Shown one piece after another: positions 8,246 through 18,790 of a stretch of DNA of 64,000 bases. Source of the stretch: Octadecabacter antarcticus 307. GTDB lineage: Bacteria; Pseudomonadota; Alphaproteobacteria; Rhodobacterales; Rhodobacteraceae. The translations under genes and the position numbers were made by a program. The stretch lies in assembly GCF_000155675.2 (NCBI RefSeq), contig NC_020911.1, forward strand, positions 2,842,501 through 2,906,500, given 5' to 3'. Each line of letters begins with the position of its first letter. Positions within the stretch are counted from its first letter, which is position 1. The notes below the pieces were generated by a model. The model ran no database searches, had not been told where the DNA came from, and saw only the letters and a list, made by a program, of their open reading frames with translations.

Positions 8246-8280
8246 CCATCCGTGTGAATGCTTAAATAACACACGGATGG
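8246..8280 (+). promoter_or_regulatory. hairpin overlapping the ribosome binding site of the L,D-transpeptidase gene
   Basis: The 11-bp arms CCATCCGTGTG (8246-8256) and CACACGGATGG (8270-8280) pair perfectly. The last two G of the second arm are part of GGAG (8279-8282), the ribosome binding site for ATG 8289. The structure could end the cupredoxin transcript or limit translation of the next gene. Confidence 0.5.
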
Positions 8281-8288
8281 AGACCCTT

Positions 8289-8831
8289 ATGCAGACCAAA
8301 CGCAGCTTTATTATTGGCGCCGCAGCTACCCTTGCGACCCCGCTCGTTGTGAACGCACAAGAAGCGCCGGACCGCAATTCGTCGTCCTTCGCCGCGCAAG
8401 ACTGGCAGGATCATTTTTCCACTTTGGGCAATGGCGCGATATTGGCAGACATCACGTCACGTGCGCTGCACTATTGGGGGTCCGATGGCAGCTACCGATT
8501 GTACCCGTCCTCAGTGCCAATGTCCGAGGAACTAACACGACGTGGATATTCCGAAATTGTGCGCAAACGTGTTGGCCCCACGTGGACGCCCACACAATCC
8601 ATGCGTGAACGCGATCCTACCCTGCCCCAAATGATGGAGTCAGGTGAGCCGGGAAATCCACTAGGAACCCATGCGATGTACCTTGATTGGCCAGCTTACT
8701 TAATACATGGAACGCACGACACGCGCAAAATTGGCCGCCAAAGCTCGTCCGGTTGCATCGGCCTTTACAACGATCATATAGCAGAGCTGTTCGCAGTCGT
8801 GCAAACAGGGACACAAGTCCGCCTTCTTTAG
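8289..8831 (+). CDS. L,D-transpeptidase (YkuD family)
   Basis: A 180-residue exported protein. The N-terminal signal MQTKRSFIIGAAATLATPLV is followed by a YkuD catalytic domain with the motif HGT (His140) and SSSGCIGL (Cys156). These enzymes make 3-3 peptidoglycan cross-links or attach lipoproteins in the periplasm. ATG 8289 follows GGAG; an earlier in-frame ATG at 8277 lies inside the hairpin and is less likely. Confidence 0.9.
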   Translation: MQTKRSFIIGAAATLATPLVVNAQEAPDRNSSSFAAQDWQDHFSTLGNGAILADITSRALHYWGSDGSYRLYPSSVPMSEELTRRGYSEIVRKRVGPTWTPTQSMRERDPTLPQMMESGEPGNPLGTHAMYLDWPAYLIHGTHDTRKIGRQSSSGCIGLYNDHIAELFAVVQTGTQVRLL

Positions 8832-8866
8832 CTAGACGTCACCGCCAATTCGGGTCACGCTAAGAC

Positions 8867-9985
8867 ATGATTGAACCGAATTTCACCATTGGAGTTGAGG
8901 AAGAGTACCTCCTCGTTGATGTGAAAACCCGCGCACTGGCGACAGTACCAGGTTCTCTCATGGTAGAATGCGAAACCGCGCTCGGCAGCAAAGTCAGTCC
9001 CGAATTCCTGCAATGTCAGATTGAGGTCGGCACCGGTATCTGCGCCACGGCAAACGAAGCGTTTGATGATCTCGCACACCTGCGCCGCACGATCCGCGAT
9101 TGCGCGGCAAAATACTGCCTCGCCCCGATTGCCGCGTCCTGCCATCCGTCGGCGGATTGGAAAGACCAGAGCCACACCAACGAAGACCGTTACAACCAGC
9201 TAAAGGATGATCTTGGCGGCGTCGGTCGGCGCATGTTGATCTGTGGCATGCATGTCCACGTTGGGCTGGATGACGATGCGCTGCGGGCTGATCTGATGGG
9301 ACAACTCAGCTATTTCCTACCGCATCTTTTGGCGCTCTCAGTGTCCTCCCCATTTTGGCAGGGCGACGACACGGGCCTTGCATCCTACCGTTTGTCGGTC
9401 TTTGACAATCTGCCCCGTACGGGTTTGCCACCCAACTTGACCAGCTGGGGCGAATACCAACGTTCCGTGCAAGCGCTTGTCGATCTTGGCGTGATCGAAG
9501 ACAGTTCAAAAATCTGGTGGGATCTGCGCCCGTCGGCCAATTTTCCGACGCTGGAAACGCGAATATGCGATGTTTCCCCACGTCTTAGCCACACAGTCGG
9601 GTTGGCCGCTTTGGTGCAGTGTCTGACACGGATGCTGTGGCGGCTGCGCATCAAAAACCAGCGCTGGCGGCAATATGACAGCTTTTTAGTGCAGGAAAAT
9701 CGCTGGCGTGCGCAGCGGTATGGCATTTCAAAAGGTCTGATCGACTTTGGTCGTGGGGAAATCGTGCCATTCGCCGATCTATTTGATGAATTGCTTACCT
9801 TGGTCGAAAAAGACGCAGATATTTTGCAATGCACCACCGCCCTAGAAGGCCTGCGTGACATTATCACCGGCGGCACCAGCAGCGACCGCCAACGCGCGGT
9901 GTTTGCGGCGACGAACGGCGATACGTCAGCCAAAATGAATGCCGTCGTCGACCACCTTATCGCTGAATTCAGTGAGGACCTGTAG
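8867..9985 (+). CDS. carboxylate-amine ligase, GCS2/YbdK family
   Basis: A 372-residue member of the glutamate-cysteine ligase family 2. The start is [18 protein letters not shown], where GVEEEY is the family hallmark, followed by HVHVG ([11 protein letters not shown]) in the metal and ATP site. These enzymes join an amino acid to an amine or cysteine using ATP; the substrate is unknown here. It ends three bases before the acyl-CoA dehydrogenase start, so it is probably co-transcribed with the valine genes. Confidence 0.9.
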   Translation: MIEPNFTIGVEEEYLLVDVKTRALATVPGSLMVECETALGSKVSPEFLQCQIEVGTGICATANEAFDDLAHLRRTIRDCAAKYCLAPIAASCHPSADWKDQSHTNEDRYNQLKDDLGGVGRRMLICGMHVHVGLDDDALRADLMGQLSYFLPHLLALSVSSPFWQGDDTGLASYRLSVFDNLPRTGLPPNLTSWGEYQRSVQALVDLGVIEDSSKIWWDLRPSANFPTLETRICDVSPRLSHTVGLAALVQCLTRMLWRLRIKNQRWRQYDSFLVQENRWRAQRYGISKGLIDFGRGEIVPFADLFDELLTLVEKDADILQCTTALEGLRDIITGGTSSDRQRAVFAATNGDTSAKMNAVVDHLIAEFSEDL

Positions 9986-9987
9986 AC

Positions 9988-11124
9988 ATGGATTTCGCGC
10001 TATCGCAAGAACAAGCTGCCATCTATGACATGGCCCACGCGTTCGGCGCAGAGCACATCGCGCCGCATGCCCGCGATTGGGACGCTGCGGGCATAATCCC
10101 ACGCGATCTATGGCCCAAGCTTGCAGAACTCGGGTTCGGTGGGCTTTACGTGTCTGAGGCGTCTGGCGGTACCGCGCTGACCCGCCTTGATGGGACGCTG
10201 GTCTTCGAGGCGCTATCTGCGTCCTGTGCATCCGTCGCCGCATTCCTGTCGATCCACAATATGTGTGCAAAAATGATCGACGACTTCGGCTCAGAAGCGA
10301 TGAAGGCCCGTTTTCTGCCGACAGTTCTTTCAATGGAAACCATCCTGTCCTACTGCTTGACCGAACCCGCCAGCGGGTCGGACGCAGCATCCCTTAAGAC
10401 CAAAGCGGACGTCACAGACACTGGATACGCCCTGACTGGTAACAAGGCATTCATCTCAGGTGGCGGCTATTCCGACGCCTACATCGTTATGGCCAGCACG
10501 GGCGTGTCAGGACCAAAAGGCATCTCGGCATTCGTTGTTGAAAGCGGCGCTGAGGGGGTGAGTTTTGGCGGCTTGGAAGACAAAATGGGGTGGCGTTCAC
10601 AACCCACACGCCAAGTCCAATTGGAAAAGTGCAATATTTCTGGTGATAATTTGCTGGGTGTGATCGATCAAGGTTTCAAATATGCAATGAAAGGCCTTGA
10701 TGGGGGGCGTTTGAACATTGCGGCATGTTCCATTGGTGCAGCGCAATCCGCGCTCGATAAAACCATTCATTACATGGCCGAACGCCAAGCCTTTGGTCAA
10801 TCGCTTGACCAGTTCCAAGCTCTGCAATTTCGTCTTGCGGATATGGAAATTGACATGCAATCCGCCCGCACATTCCTGCGCCAAGCTGCGTGGAAACTTG
10901 ACTGCCAAGACCCCGACGCAACGGTCTTTTGTGCCATGGCCAAAAAGCTGTGCACCGAAACCGGATCACGCATCGCCGACCAATGCCTGCAACTGCACGG
11001 TGGCTACGGCTACCTTGCTGATTATGGCATTGAAAAAATAGTACGCGACCTGCGCGTGCATCAAATCCTCGAAGGGACCAACGAAATTATGCGCGTCATC
11101 ACTGCACGGCATCTGATCAAATGA
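9988..11124 (+). CDS. acyl-CoA dehydrogenase, probably isobutyryl-CoA dehydrogenase
   Basis: A 378-residue FAD-dependent acyl-CoA dehydrogenase. It contains YCLTEPASGSDAAS (FAD/substrate loop), FGQSLDQFQALQF, and the C-terminal QILEGTNEIMRVI segment bearing the catalytic Glu region typical of short/branched-chain enzymes. In this cluster it most likely oxidises isobutyryl-CoA to methacrylyl-CoA in valine breakdown. Its stop overlaps the next start by four bases (11121-11124), indicating translational coupling. Confidence 0.9.
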   Translation: MDFALSQEQAAIYDMAHAFGAEHIAPHARDWDAAGIIPRDLWPKLAELGFGGLYVSEASGGTALTRLDGTLVFEALSASCASVAAFLSIHNMCAKMIDDFGSEAMKARFLPTVLSMETILSYCLTEPASGSDAASLKTKADVTDTGYALTGNKAFISGGGYSDAYIVMASTGVSGPKGISAFVVESGAEGVSFGGLEDKMGWRSQPTRQVQLEKCNISGDNLLGVIDQGFKYAMKGLDGGRLNIAACSIGAAQSALDKTIHYMAERQAFGQSLDQFQALQFRLADMEIDMQSARTFLRQAAWKLDCQDPDATVFCAMAKKLCTETGSRIADQCLQLHGGYGYLADYGIEKIVRDLRVHQILEGTNEIMRVITARHLIK

Positions 11125-12164
11125 GCGACATAAACATCCGCAAGGACGGCGTCGCGGGCCGCATCACACTAAACCGCGCCGACGCATTAAATGCGTTGAC
11201 GTGGGACATGTGTTTGACGATCGAAACCGCCCTCGACACTTGGGCGGACAACCCTGACATCTCACTTCTCATCATTGATGGCGCAGGCGACAAAGCGTTC
11301 TGTGCCGGTGGCGATATCCAGGAAATGTACGCAACTGGAACGGCGGGTGATTACAGCTACGGGACCCGTTTTTGGCGTGATGAATACCGCATGAACGCGA
11401 AACTGTTCCAATTCCCCAAGCCCGTTGTCACATTGCTACAGGGCTTTACCATGGGTGGCGGTGTCGGGGTCGGTTGCCACGGATCGCATCGCATCGTCTG
11501 CGAAAACAGCCAGATCGCCATGCCCGAAGTGTCCATTGGCCTTGTACCCGACGTCGGTGGATCGCTCATCCTCGCCCGCGCGCCCGGGCGTTTGGGCGAA
11601 TATCTTGGCCTCACGGCTGATCGCATGGACGCCGCTGACGCCATCTACACGGGCTTTGCCGACTATTTCATCCCGCAAATCGAATGGCCCACCCTGATCA
11701 AAGGACTGACAGAAACCGGTGATTGGTCCGCCGTTGATCGCGCCGCACAATCACCGCCCGCCGCCCGTCTTGCCACATGGCAGGCCGATATCGATGCCGT
11801 TTTTGGCGGCCAATCTCTCGCTGATATTTGGCGCGCTATGCCGGCTAAATTACCAGACGCTTTGGTCCACGCGCAAAAACTGATGAACCGCCATTCGCCA
11901 TTATCCCTGTGCGCCACCGTCGGTTTGATCCACAAAGTCCGCATGACCGACACGATTGAGGCTGCTTTGATGCACGAATTCCGCTTCACGTCCCGCGCGA
12001 TGGAACGCGGTGACTTTATCGAAGGCATACGCGCCGCGATTATTGATCGTGACAAAACCCCAAAATGGCGTCACCCGTCTTGGCGCGACGTTACCGGCGC
12101 AGATGTGGTTGCGATGACATATCCAGCCAAGCCGCCGCTTGATTTAACAGGAAAAACAAAATGA
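11121..12164 (+). CDS. enoyl-CoA hydratase/3-hydroxyisobutyryl-CoA hydrolase family protein
   Basis: A 347-residue crotonase-fold protein, longer than simple enoyl-CoA hydratases (about 260) and matching the hydrolase branch. Oxyanion-hole segments AFCAGGDIQEM and GFTMGGGVGVGCH, and the acid residues in MPEVSIGLVPDVGG, are visible. It probably releases 3-hydroxyisobutyrate from its CoA ester, feeding mmsB immediately downstream. It overlaps mmsB by four bases. Confidence 0.88.
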   Translation: MSDINIRKDGVAGRITLNRADALNALTWDMCLTIETALDTWADNPDISLLIIDGAGDKAFCAGGDIQEMYATGTAGDYSYGTRFWRDEYRMNAKLFQFPKPVVTLLQGFTMGGGVGVGCHGSHRIVCENSQIAMPEVSIGLVPDVGGSLILARAPGRLGEYLGLTADRMDAADAIYTGFADYFIPQIEWPTLIKGLTETGDWSAVDRAAQSPPAARLATWQADIDAVFGGQSLADIWRAMPAKLPDALVHAQKLMNRHSPLSLCATVGLIHKVRMTDTIEAALMHEFRFTSRAMERGDFIEGIRAAIIDRDKTPKWRHPSWRDVTGADVVAMTYPAKPPLDLTGKTK

Positions 12165-13054
12165 AAATCGCATTTATCGGTCTTGGTAATATGGGCGCAC
12201 CGATGGCGCGCTGTCTGATCGCTGCGGGGCATGACGTGACAGGGTTTGACCCCATTGCCACACCTGATGGCGTCCCCTGCGCACCACGCCTGCAAGACGC
12301 AGTGGCGGATGCGAATGTGGTTATCACCATGCTGCCCAACGGGGATATTCTGCGCGCTGTGGCGGGAGACATTCACCCCACAATGACGCAAGGTGCGGTG
12401 CATCTGGATTGCTCAACAGTGGACGTGCAATCAGCACGCGATGTCGCCCAAGCTGCTGAAGGTGCGGGTTTATTTGCAATTGATGCACCCGTATCTGGCG
12501 GCATGGGCGGGGCTGCAAACGGCACACTGACCTTTATGGCGGGCGGACCCGCTGACGCCTTCGCCACCGTGCAACCCCTCTTTGACATCATGGGCCAGAA
12601 GGCCGTTCATTGCGGCGACGCGGGCGCGGGACAGGCGGCGAAAATATGCAACAACATGATCCTCGGCGCGACGATGATCGCGACCTGCGAGGCCTTTGCG
12701 CTGGCCGACAAGCTTGGCCTTGACCGCCAATCCATGTTCGATGTGGTGTCAACATCGTCAGGCTATTCATGGTCGATGAATGCCTATTGTCCGGCCCCCG
12801 GCATTGGCCCGAACAGCCCTGCCGACAATGCCTATACGCCCGGATTTTCTGCCGCATTGATGCTTAAGGACCTGCGCCTTAGCCAGCAAGCAGCCGAGGC
12901 TGTTGACGCCGACACGCCAATGGGGGCCCGCGCAACGCAGCTTTACGCCGACTTCGTGGAATTGCACGGCATGGGCGGCATGGATTTTTCAGCCATGCTG
13001 CCGCATTTGATGGACAAGCCCCGAGATCAACCCCGTGACAAGCTCCCTAGCTGA
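12161..13054 (+). CDS. mmsB: 3-hydroxyisobutyrate dehydrogenase
   Basis: A 297-residue beta-hydroxyacid dehydrogenase. The NAD-binding motif GLGNMGAPMA is at residues 7-16, and the substrate and catalytic segments DAPVSGGMGGAANGTL and GQAAKICNNM carry the conserved Lys. It oxidises 3-hydroxyisobutyrate to methylmalonate semialdehyde, the substrate of MmsA upstream. It is the last gene of the run, convergent with uvrA with no gap. Confidence 0.93.
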   Translation: MKIAFIGLGNMGAPMARCLIAAGHDVTGFDPIATPDGVPCAPRLQDAVADANVVITMLPNGDILRAVAGDIHPTMTQGAVHLDCSTVDVQSARDVAQAAEGAGLFAIDAPVSGGMGGAANGTLTFMAGGPADAFATVQPLFDIMGQKAVHCGDAGAGQAAKICNNMILGATMIATCEAFALADKLGLDRQSMFDVVSTSSGYSWSMNAYCPAPGIGPNSPADNAYTPGFSAALMLKDLRLSQQAAEAVDADTPMGARATQLYADFVELHGMGGMDFSAMLPHLMDKPRDQPRDKLPS

Positions 13055-15913
13055 TTATTCTGCTGCGACGGAATTGGGCAGTAACATCTGTTTGAGATAG
13101 CGCCCGGTGTGGGATGCCTCGACCTCAGCGATCTCTTCGGGCGTGCCCACAGCCACAACCTGACCACCTTTGTCGCCACCTTCGGGGCCAATATCAATCA
13201 CATGATCAGCAGTTTTCACAACATCCAGATTATGCTCGATCACAATAACCGTGTTGCCGCCTTCAACCAGTTCATGCAGCACCTCGAGCAGTTTCCGAAC
13301 GTCCTCAAAATGCAGACCCGTCGTAGGTTCATCAAGAATATACAATGTACGACCCGTTGACTGCTTGGCGAGTTCTTTGGACAGCTTCACGCGCTGCGCC
13401 TCCCCACCCGACAATGTCGTCGCTTGCTGGCCAACCTTAATATAGCCAAGTCCGACGCGCACCAACGCATCCATCTTGGTGCGAATACTCGGTACCGCCT
13501 TAAAGAACACCTGTGCTTCTTGGACATTCATGTCCAAAATGTCGGCAATTGACATGCCTTTGAACCGGACTTCCAGCGTCTCGCGGTTGTAGCGTTTACC
13601 TTTACAGGTCTCACACTCCACATAAACGTCAGGTAGAAAGTGCATCTCGATCTTGATCACTCCGTCGCCTTTACACGCCTCACAGCGCCCACCTTTAACG
13701 TTGAAACTAAACCGTCCGGGTTTGTATCCGCGCGCCTTTGATTCTGGCAATCCAGCGAACCAATCGCGAATTGGCGTGAATGCACCGGTATAGGTCGCGG
13801 GGTTGGACCGCGGCGTGCGCCCAATCGGGCGCTGGTCAATATCGATGACTTTATCGAGGTGTTCGAGCCCCTTTATCGTCTCACACGGTGCAGGCGTCTG
13901 GCGCGCACCGTTCAGCGCCATGGACGCCGTTTTGAACAAGGTCTCAATCGTCAACGTTGATTTACCGCCACCCGATACACCCGTCACGCAGACAAACATG
14001 CCAAGCGGAAAATCTACGGTGATCGCTTGAAGATTGTTACCGCTAGCCTTTTTGACGGTGACTATCTTCTTGTTACCTCTACGACGGATTTTGGGGATCG
14101 CAATGGATCGACGGCCCGCCAGATAATCCCCTGTAATGCTATCAGGGTTCGCAATAATTTCAGCTGGCGTGCCTTTGGCAACCACGCGGCCACCATGAAT
14201 CCCCGCCCCCGGTCCGATGTCGAAAACATAATCCGCTTCACGCACAGCTTCTTCGTCATGTTCGACGACGATCACAGTATTACCTTGATCGCGCAGGTTT
14301 TTTAGCGTTGTCAGCAGACGGTCATTGTCGCGTTGGTGCAACCCAATCGACGGTTCATCAAGCACATACAGCACACCCTGCAAGCCCGACCCGATTTGGC
14401 TGGCAAGCCTGATCCGCTGGCTTTCGCCACCCGACAAGGTGCCCGAATTGCGCGACAGCGACAGATATTCAAGGCCAACATTGTTCAGAAACCCAAGCCG
14501 TTCACGGATTTCTTTCAGGATCGCCACCGCGATCTCATTCTTCTGCTTGCTCAGCGCGTCAGGCACCGATTTGCACCATTCATACGCTTCTTTGATCGAC
14601 ATCTGTACAATTTGACCAACATGCAGACCGCCGATTTTCACCGCCAATGCCTCTTCGCGTAGACGGTATCCCCCACAGGTGCCACAGGACCGATTATTTT
14701 GATAACGTTCAAATTCTTCGCGAATCCAACTGCTGTCCGTCTCACGGTAGCGACGTTCCATATTCGGGATCACGCCCTCGAAAGAGCGGGACACTTCATA
14801 GACCCGCCCGCCTTCGTCATAGCGAAATTTAATCTCCTCATCGCCTGACCCATGCAGGAATACCTGCTGCACAAACGCCGGTAAATCCTTCCAGCGGTCG
14901 TTCCCGTTGAATTCATAATGCTTGGCAATCGCCTCAATCGTTTGCAGGAAATACGGGCTTTTGCCTTTACGCCACGGGGCCAAGGCGCCGTCGTAAATCT
15001 TTAGCGTTTGATCCGGCACCACCAGTTGGTCATCAAAAAACAGCTCAACCCCGAGCCCGTCACAGGATTGGCAAGCCCCAAACGGCGCGTTGAACGAAAA
15101 CAGACGCGGCTCAATCTCGGGAATGGTGAATCCTGACACGGGGCAGGCAAACTTCTCAGAGAATGTGAGCCGCTCAGCCTCACCTTCCTTTGGCGCAGTC
15201 TCAAGAACCGTGATGCCATCCGCCAGATCAAGTGCTGTGCGGAAACTGTCGGCAAGCCGTGTTTCCAAACCTTCGCGGACCACGATGCGGTCCACAACCA
15301 CGTCGATGTCGTGGCGGAATTTTTTGTCCAACGTGGGCGGTTCATCAAGCTCATAGAACTCCCCATCCACCTTGACCCGCGTAAATCCCTGCTTGCGAAG
15401 CTCAAGAAATTCCTTGCGATATTCGCCTTTGCGGTCGCGCACAATCGGGGCCAAAAGGAACCCTCGTGTCCCCTCCTCCATAGCCATGACGCGATCCACC
15501 ATGTCCTGCACTTGTTGGGCTTCAATTGGCAAACCGGTCGTCGGCGAATACGGCGTGCCGACGCGTGCGAACAGCAAACGCATGTAGTCGTAAATTTCAG
15601 TCACCGTACCGACAGTCGATCGCGGATTCTTCGATGTCGTTTTCTGTTCAATCGAAATCGCAGGCGACAGACCGGAAATGTGATCCACATCCGGTTTTCC
15701 CATCATATCAAGAAACTGACGCGCATAAGCCGAAAGCGATTCTACATACCGGCGCTGCCCCTCGGCATAGATCGTATCAAAGGCCAGCGATGACTTCCCC
15801 GATCCAGAAAGCCCCGTAATAACAACGAGTTTATTACGAGGAATATCAACATCGATGTTCTTGAGGTTATGTTCGCGCGCACCGCGTACTTCGATATTTT
15901 TCAGCTCAGCCAT
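13055..15913 (-). CDS. uvrA: excinuclease ABC subunit A
   Basis: A 952-residue DNA damage sensor of nucleotide excision repair, full length. The first Walker A is GLSGSGKSS near residue 34 and the second [12 protein letters not shown] signatures [11 protein letters not shown] and [11 protein letters not shown] follow. The C-terminal zinc module has CEACKGDG and CETCKGKR. In the first zinc module the leading pair reads CPVSG, with one Cys missing; this appears common in alphaproteobacterial UvrA rather than a defect. The gene stands alone. Confidence 0.97.
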   Translation of the reverse strand: MAELKNIEVRGAREHNLKNIDVDIPRNKLVVITGLSGSGKSSLAFDTIYAEGQRRYVESLSAYARQFLDMMGKPDVDHISGLSPAISIEQKTTSKNPRSTVGTVTEIYDYMRLLFARVGTPYSPTTGLPIEAQQVQDMVDRVMAMEEGTRGFLLAPIVRDRKGEYRKEFLELRKQGFTRVKVDGEFYELDEPPTLDKKFRHDIDVVVDRIVVREGLETRLADSFRTALDLADGITVLETAPKEGEAERLTFSEKFACPVSGFTIPEIEPRLFSFNAPFGACQSCDGLGVELFFDDQLVVPDQTLKIYDGALAPWRKGKSPYFLQTIEAIAKHYEFNGNDRWKDLPAFVQQVFLHGSGDEEIKFRYDEGGRVYEVSRSFEGVIPNMERRYRETDSSWIREEFERYQNNRSCGTCGGYRLREEALAVKIGGLHVGQIVQMSIKEAYEWCKSVPDALSKQKNEIAVAILKEIRERLGFLNNVGLEYLSLSRNSGTLSGGESQRIRLASQIGSGLQGVLYVLDEPSIGLHQRDNDRLLTTLKNLRDQGNTVIVVEHDEEAVREADYVFDIGPGAGIHGGRVVAKGTPAEIIANPDSITGDYLAGRRSIAIPKIRRRGNKKIVTVKKASGNNLQAITVDFPLGMFVCVTGVSGGGKSTLTIETLFKTASMALNGARQTPAPCETIKGLEHLDKVIDIDQRPIGRTPRSNPATYTGAFTPIRDWFAGLPESKARGYKPGRFSFNVKGGRCEACKGDGVIKIEMHFLPDVYVECETCKGKRYNRETLEVRFKGMSIADILDMNVQEAQVFFKAVPSIRTKMDALVRVGLGYIKVGQQATTLSGGEAQRVKLSKELAKQSTGRTLYILDEPTTGLHFEDVRKLLEVLHELVEGGNTVIVIEHNLDVVKTADHVIDIGPEGGDKGGQVVAVGTPEEIAEVEASHTGRYLKQMLLPNSVAAE

Positions 15914-16003
15914 GTCATAACCCCATAATTCTTCCTACCACATAGTGACCCAACTCGCTGTGACCAGCCCCCATCTAGAACATAATGCGAACATATGGAA
16001 GAA

Positions 16004-17164
16004 TTAACCGATGTCTGCTGATATTGGTACGGCGCGGGGCGCAGCTTGGCGCGCGGCGCGGTAAGCCAGCCCCGAAAAGACAGCGCCCGCGATGCAAATT
16101 GCGATGCTGACCCCGGCAATCCCCCAAAGGCTGCCCGCAACCAGTGCGAAGATCGGCGTGCCACTGAACGTGCCAATATTTCCGAGCTGCGCCATGGCCC
16201 CGTTTGCGCGGGCTTGATCGCGCGGCGCGTCGTTCAATTCCGGTACGGCAGCAAAATTCGCGCCCGCTGTCAGGCCCGTTGCAAACATCGCGCAAAGTGC
16301 CACCACGATGGATCCCGTTGCACCCATGACCGTAAACAAAACCCCTGCCACAACAAACCCCCAAACCGACAATTTTGATGCCGCGATTTTGCGGGCAACA
16401 AAGCCGCTGACAAACGTGCCAGACAGATTTGCCAGCGGCAAAACTGCCGTCAGCCATTTTGCGTTTAACGCCGATGGTAGGAATGCCACCAATGCAATAA
16501 AGATCGACGTGTAAATTCCGTGTCCCAATCCCGGCGCAAAATACCGCGGGCTTGAATATATCGCGCGGTGAACGGCCACGACATTGGGCATCGCGCCGCC
16601 GCCTGCCATCACCCGCGGCAATATCCACCACAAAACCGGAAACAGAATCGCCAACAACAGGCCATGCCCGAGATAAACCGCGTGCACACCGCCCCATGCC
16701 TGAACATCCGGCACGATCAAGGCCAGCACCGCATAACTTACGCCAAAAAACGTGCCCCAGATTCCCATTACGACACTTTTGTCGGATGGTTTTGCCAAGG
16801 CCACCATCATAGTCGGCAGGGCCACGACCAATAGTAAGTGTCCAAACCCTTCCAGCACCCGGGTCGCCATGAACGCGGCAAACGGCATCTCTAAATCTTG
16901 TAAGATTGACAGCGCCGCCGACATGACAACAGCCCACAAAACCGCCCGTCGCACACCGATTTTAGACACAAAAAAGCCCGCCAGCGCGCCGCCCAAAATA
17001 CCAACAATCGACACGCCTGAAACCGCCAAAGGCACCGACCCGTTTGGATAAAGAGCCTGCAGCGCCCCCAACGTCAGTGTCAGTTTGCCAAATTGCGCAG
17101 CGGCCAAAAGGCCTGTGGTCCACAACAGTAAAATCAACGGCCACTTGGTTTTAAAATCTCTCAT
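16004..17164 (-). CDS. MFS transporter
   Basis: A 386-residue protein with about 12 hydrophobic segments and the loop VSKIGVRRAVLWAV between helices 2 and 3, the MFS signature position. It belongs broadly to the CynX/NimT-like small-molecule transporters, but the substrate is not evident. It lies downstream of the lpdA terminator and is therefore likely a separate unit. Confidence 0.8.
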   Translation of the reverse strand: MRDFKTKWPLILLLWTTGLLAAAQFGKLTLTLGALQALYPNGSVPLAVSGVSIVGILGGALAGFFVSKIGVRRAVLWAVVMSAALSILQDLEMPFAAFMATRVLEGFGHLLLVVALPTMMVALAKPSDKSVVMGIWGTFFGVSYAVLALIVPDVQAWGGVHAVYLGHGLLLAILFPVLWWILPRVMAGGGAMPNVVAVHRAIYSSPRYFAPGLGHGIYTSIFIALVAFLPSALNAKWLTAVLPLANLSGTFVSGFVARKIAASKLSVWGFVVAGVLFTVMGATGSIVVALCAMFATGLTAGANFAAVPELNDAPRDQARANGAMAQLGNIGTFSGTPIFALVAGSLWGIAGVSIAICIAGAVFSGLAYRAARQAAPRAVPISADIG

Positions 17165-17205
17165 GGCGCGTGGCTACGCCTGTGCGCACGGCCGCGCAAG
17201 ACACG

Positions 17206-17230
17206 AAAAAGGGCACCGTTGCAGGTGCCC
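17206..17230 (-). terminator. intrinsic terminator of lpdA
   Basis: Read on the minus strand, GGGCACC and GGTGCCC pair around a six-base loop, followed by five T. It lies about 90 bp past the lpdA stop codon. Confidence 0.85.
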
Positions 17231-17320
17231 TTCTGGAAAGTGGTGGGTCCTTGAAACATGCGCGAAATCTATTGGCTTTGCCAATCTCTGCCTCGCACAC
17301 ATGTAAATCGCTTCTGCAAT

Positions 17321-18739
17321 TTACATGTGAATAACGCGATCATAGGCATCCAGAACGCTTTCGTGCATCATTTCCGACAAAGTCGGGTGCGGGAAAACGG
17401 TTTCCATCAAGTCTTCTTCGGTGGTCTCAAGCTTGCGACCAATGACGTAGCCCTGGATTAGTTCGGTGACTTCTGCACCAATCATGTGCGCGCCCAAAAG
17501 TTCACCGGTTTTGGCATCGAAAATCGTCTTTACCATGCCATCGACCTCACCCAAAGCAATCGCCTTGCCGTTGCCAATGAACGGGAAGCGACCAACCTTG
17601 ATCTTATATCCCAATTCTTTGGCCTTGGCTTCGGTGTAACCAACGGATGCAACCTGCGGGTGGCAGTAGGTGCAGCCAGCAATGGTTTCGGGCTTCACCG
17701 GATGCGCTGATTTGCCAGCGATCAGATCGGCCACCATGGTGCCTTCGTGGGATGCTTTGTGGGCCAACCAAGGCGCGCCCGCGATGTCGCCGATGGCATA
17801 AATTCCATCCACACCAGTACGGCAATATTCGTCCGTCACCACATGCGTGCGATCAAGCTTCACACCGACCTCTTCCAGGCCAAGGCCTTCGACATTCCCG
17901 ACAATACCAACAGCGGAAATGACAGTGTCAAATTCCATCTTCTCGACTTTGCCGCCGACTTCGATGTGCGCCGTCACCTTTCCGCCGCCGTTCTTGTTGG
18001 GGGCACGATCGAGCTGTTTGACCATCGCCTTTTCCATTATTTTCATGCCCTGCTTAACAAAGGCTTTCTTTGCGAAGGCCGAAATCTCAGCGTCCTCAAC
18101 AGGCAAAACACGATCCATGACCTCTACCACTGTCGTGTCCGCACCCAAGGTGTTGTAAAAGCTTGCAAATTCAATGCCGATTGCACCCGATCCGATGACC
18201 AGCAACTTCTTTGGCATGCGCACCGGTTCCAACGCCGCGCGGTAGGTCCAGACCAGATCGCCATCCGCCTCAAGTCCTGGCAATTCGCGCGCGCGCGCGC
18301 CGGTCGCAACGACGATGTTCTTGGCGGTCAATTCTTCAACGCCCTTGTCAGTCTTAACCGAAACTTTTCCCTTGGTGGTAATTTTCGCTTCACCCATGAT
18401 GACGCTGCATTTGTTCTTTTTCAAAAGGTGGCCAATGCCCCCTGACAATTGCCCCGCAACCCCGCGTGAACGTTTCACGACGGCTGGAAGATCGAATTTA
18501 ATACCGTCTGCAGACAGGCCAAATTCTTTGGCGCGGTGCATTAGGTGGAACACTTCGGCGCTGCGCAACATTGCTTTGGTCGGGATACATCCCCAATTCA
18601 GGCAAATCCCACCCAGACTTTCGCGTTCAATAACGCAGACCTTCAGCCCCAATTGCGCGCCTCTAATAGCCGCCACATACCCACCAGGGCCTGCACCGAT
18701 TACGATCATATCAAACTGTTTTGCTGCGTTCTGGGCCAA
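17321..18739 (-). CDS. lpdA: dihydrolipoyl dehydrogenase
   Basis: A 472-residue E3 flavoprotein that reoxidises dihydrolipoamide for 2-oxoacid dehydrogenase complexes. The FAD motif GAGPGG (residues 15-20), the redox disulfide Cys46/Cys51 in GGICLNWGCIPTK, an NAD-binding GSGAIGIEFA and the C-terminal HPTLSE with the catalytic His are all present. It is monocistronic here, with a 10-bp perfect dyad upstream and a terminator downstream. No E1 or E2 gene is visible in the window. Confidence 0.95.
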   Translation of the reverse strand: MAQNAAKQFDMIVIGAGPGGYVAAIRGAQLGLKVCVIERESLGGICLNWGCIPTKAMLRSAEVFHLMHRAKEFGLSADGIKFDLPAVVKRSRGVAGQLSGGIGHLLKKNKCSVIMGEAKITTKGKVSVKTDKGVEELTAKNIVVATGARARELPGLEADGDLVWTYRAALEPVRMPKKLLVIGSGAIGIEFASFYNTLGADTTVVEVMDRVLPVEDAEISAFAKKAFVKQGMKIMEKAMVKQLDRAPNKNGGGKVTAHIEVGGKVEKMEFDTVISAVGIVGNVEGLGLEEVGVKLDRTHVVTDEYCRTGVDGIYAIGDIAGAPWLAHKASHEGTMVADLIAGKSAHPVKPETIAGCTYCHPQVASVGYTEAKAKELGYKIKVGRFPFIGNGKAIALGEVDGMVKTIFDAKTGELLGAHMIGAEVTELIQGYVIGRKLETTEEDLMETVFPHPTLSEMMHESVLDAYDRVIHM

Positions 18740-18760
18740 GCTGGAATCCTCCTTATCCGA

Positions 18761-18784
18761 ATTTAGTTTAGTATTAAACTAAAT
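18761..18784. promoter_or_regulatory. perfect palindrome upstream of lpdA
   Basis: ATTTAGTTTA and TAAACTAAAT pair perfectly over a four-base spacer, 22 bp upstream of the lpdA start codon. It is AT-rich with no T-run, so an operator is more likely than a terminator. The binding protein is unknown. Confidence 0.5.
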
Positions 18785-18790
18785 TTCAGA

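Noticed and set aside
15073..15140. Missing Cys in the first zinc module of UvrA as a defect
   Set aside because: The CPVSG variant appears usual for alphaproteobacterial UvrA, and the gene is otherwise intact.
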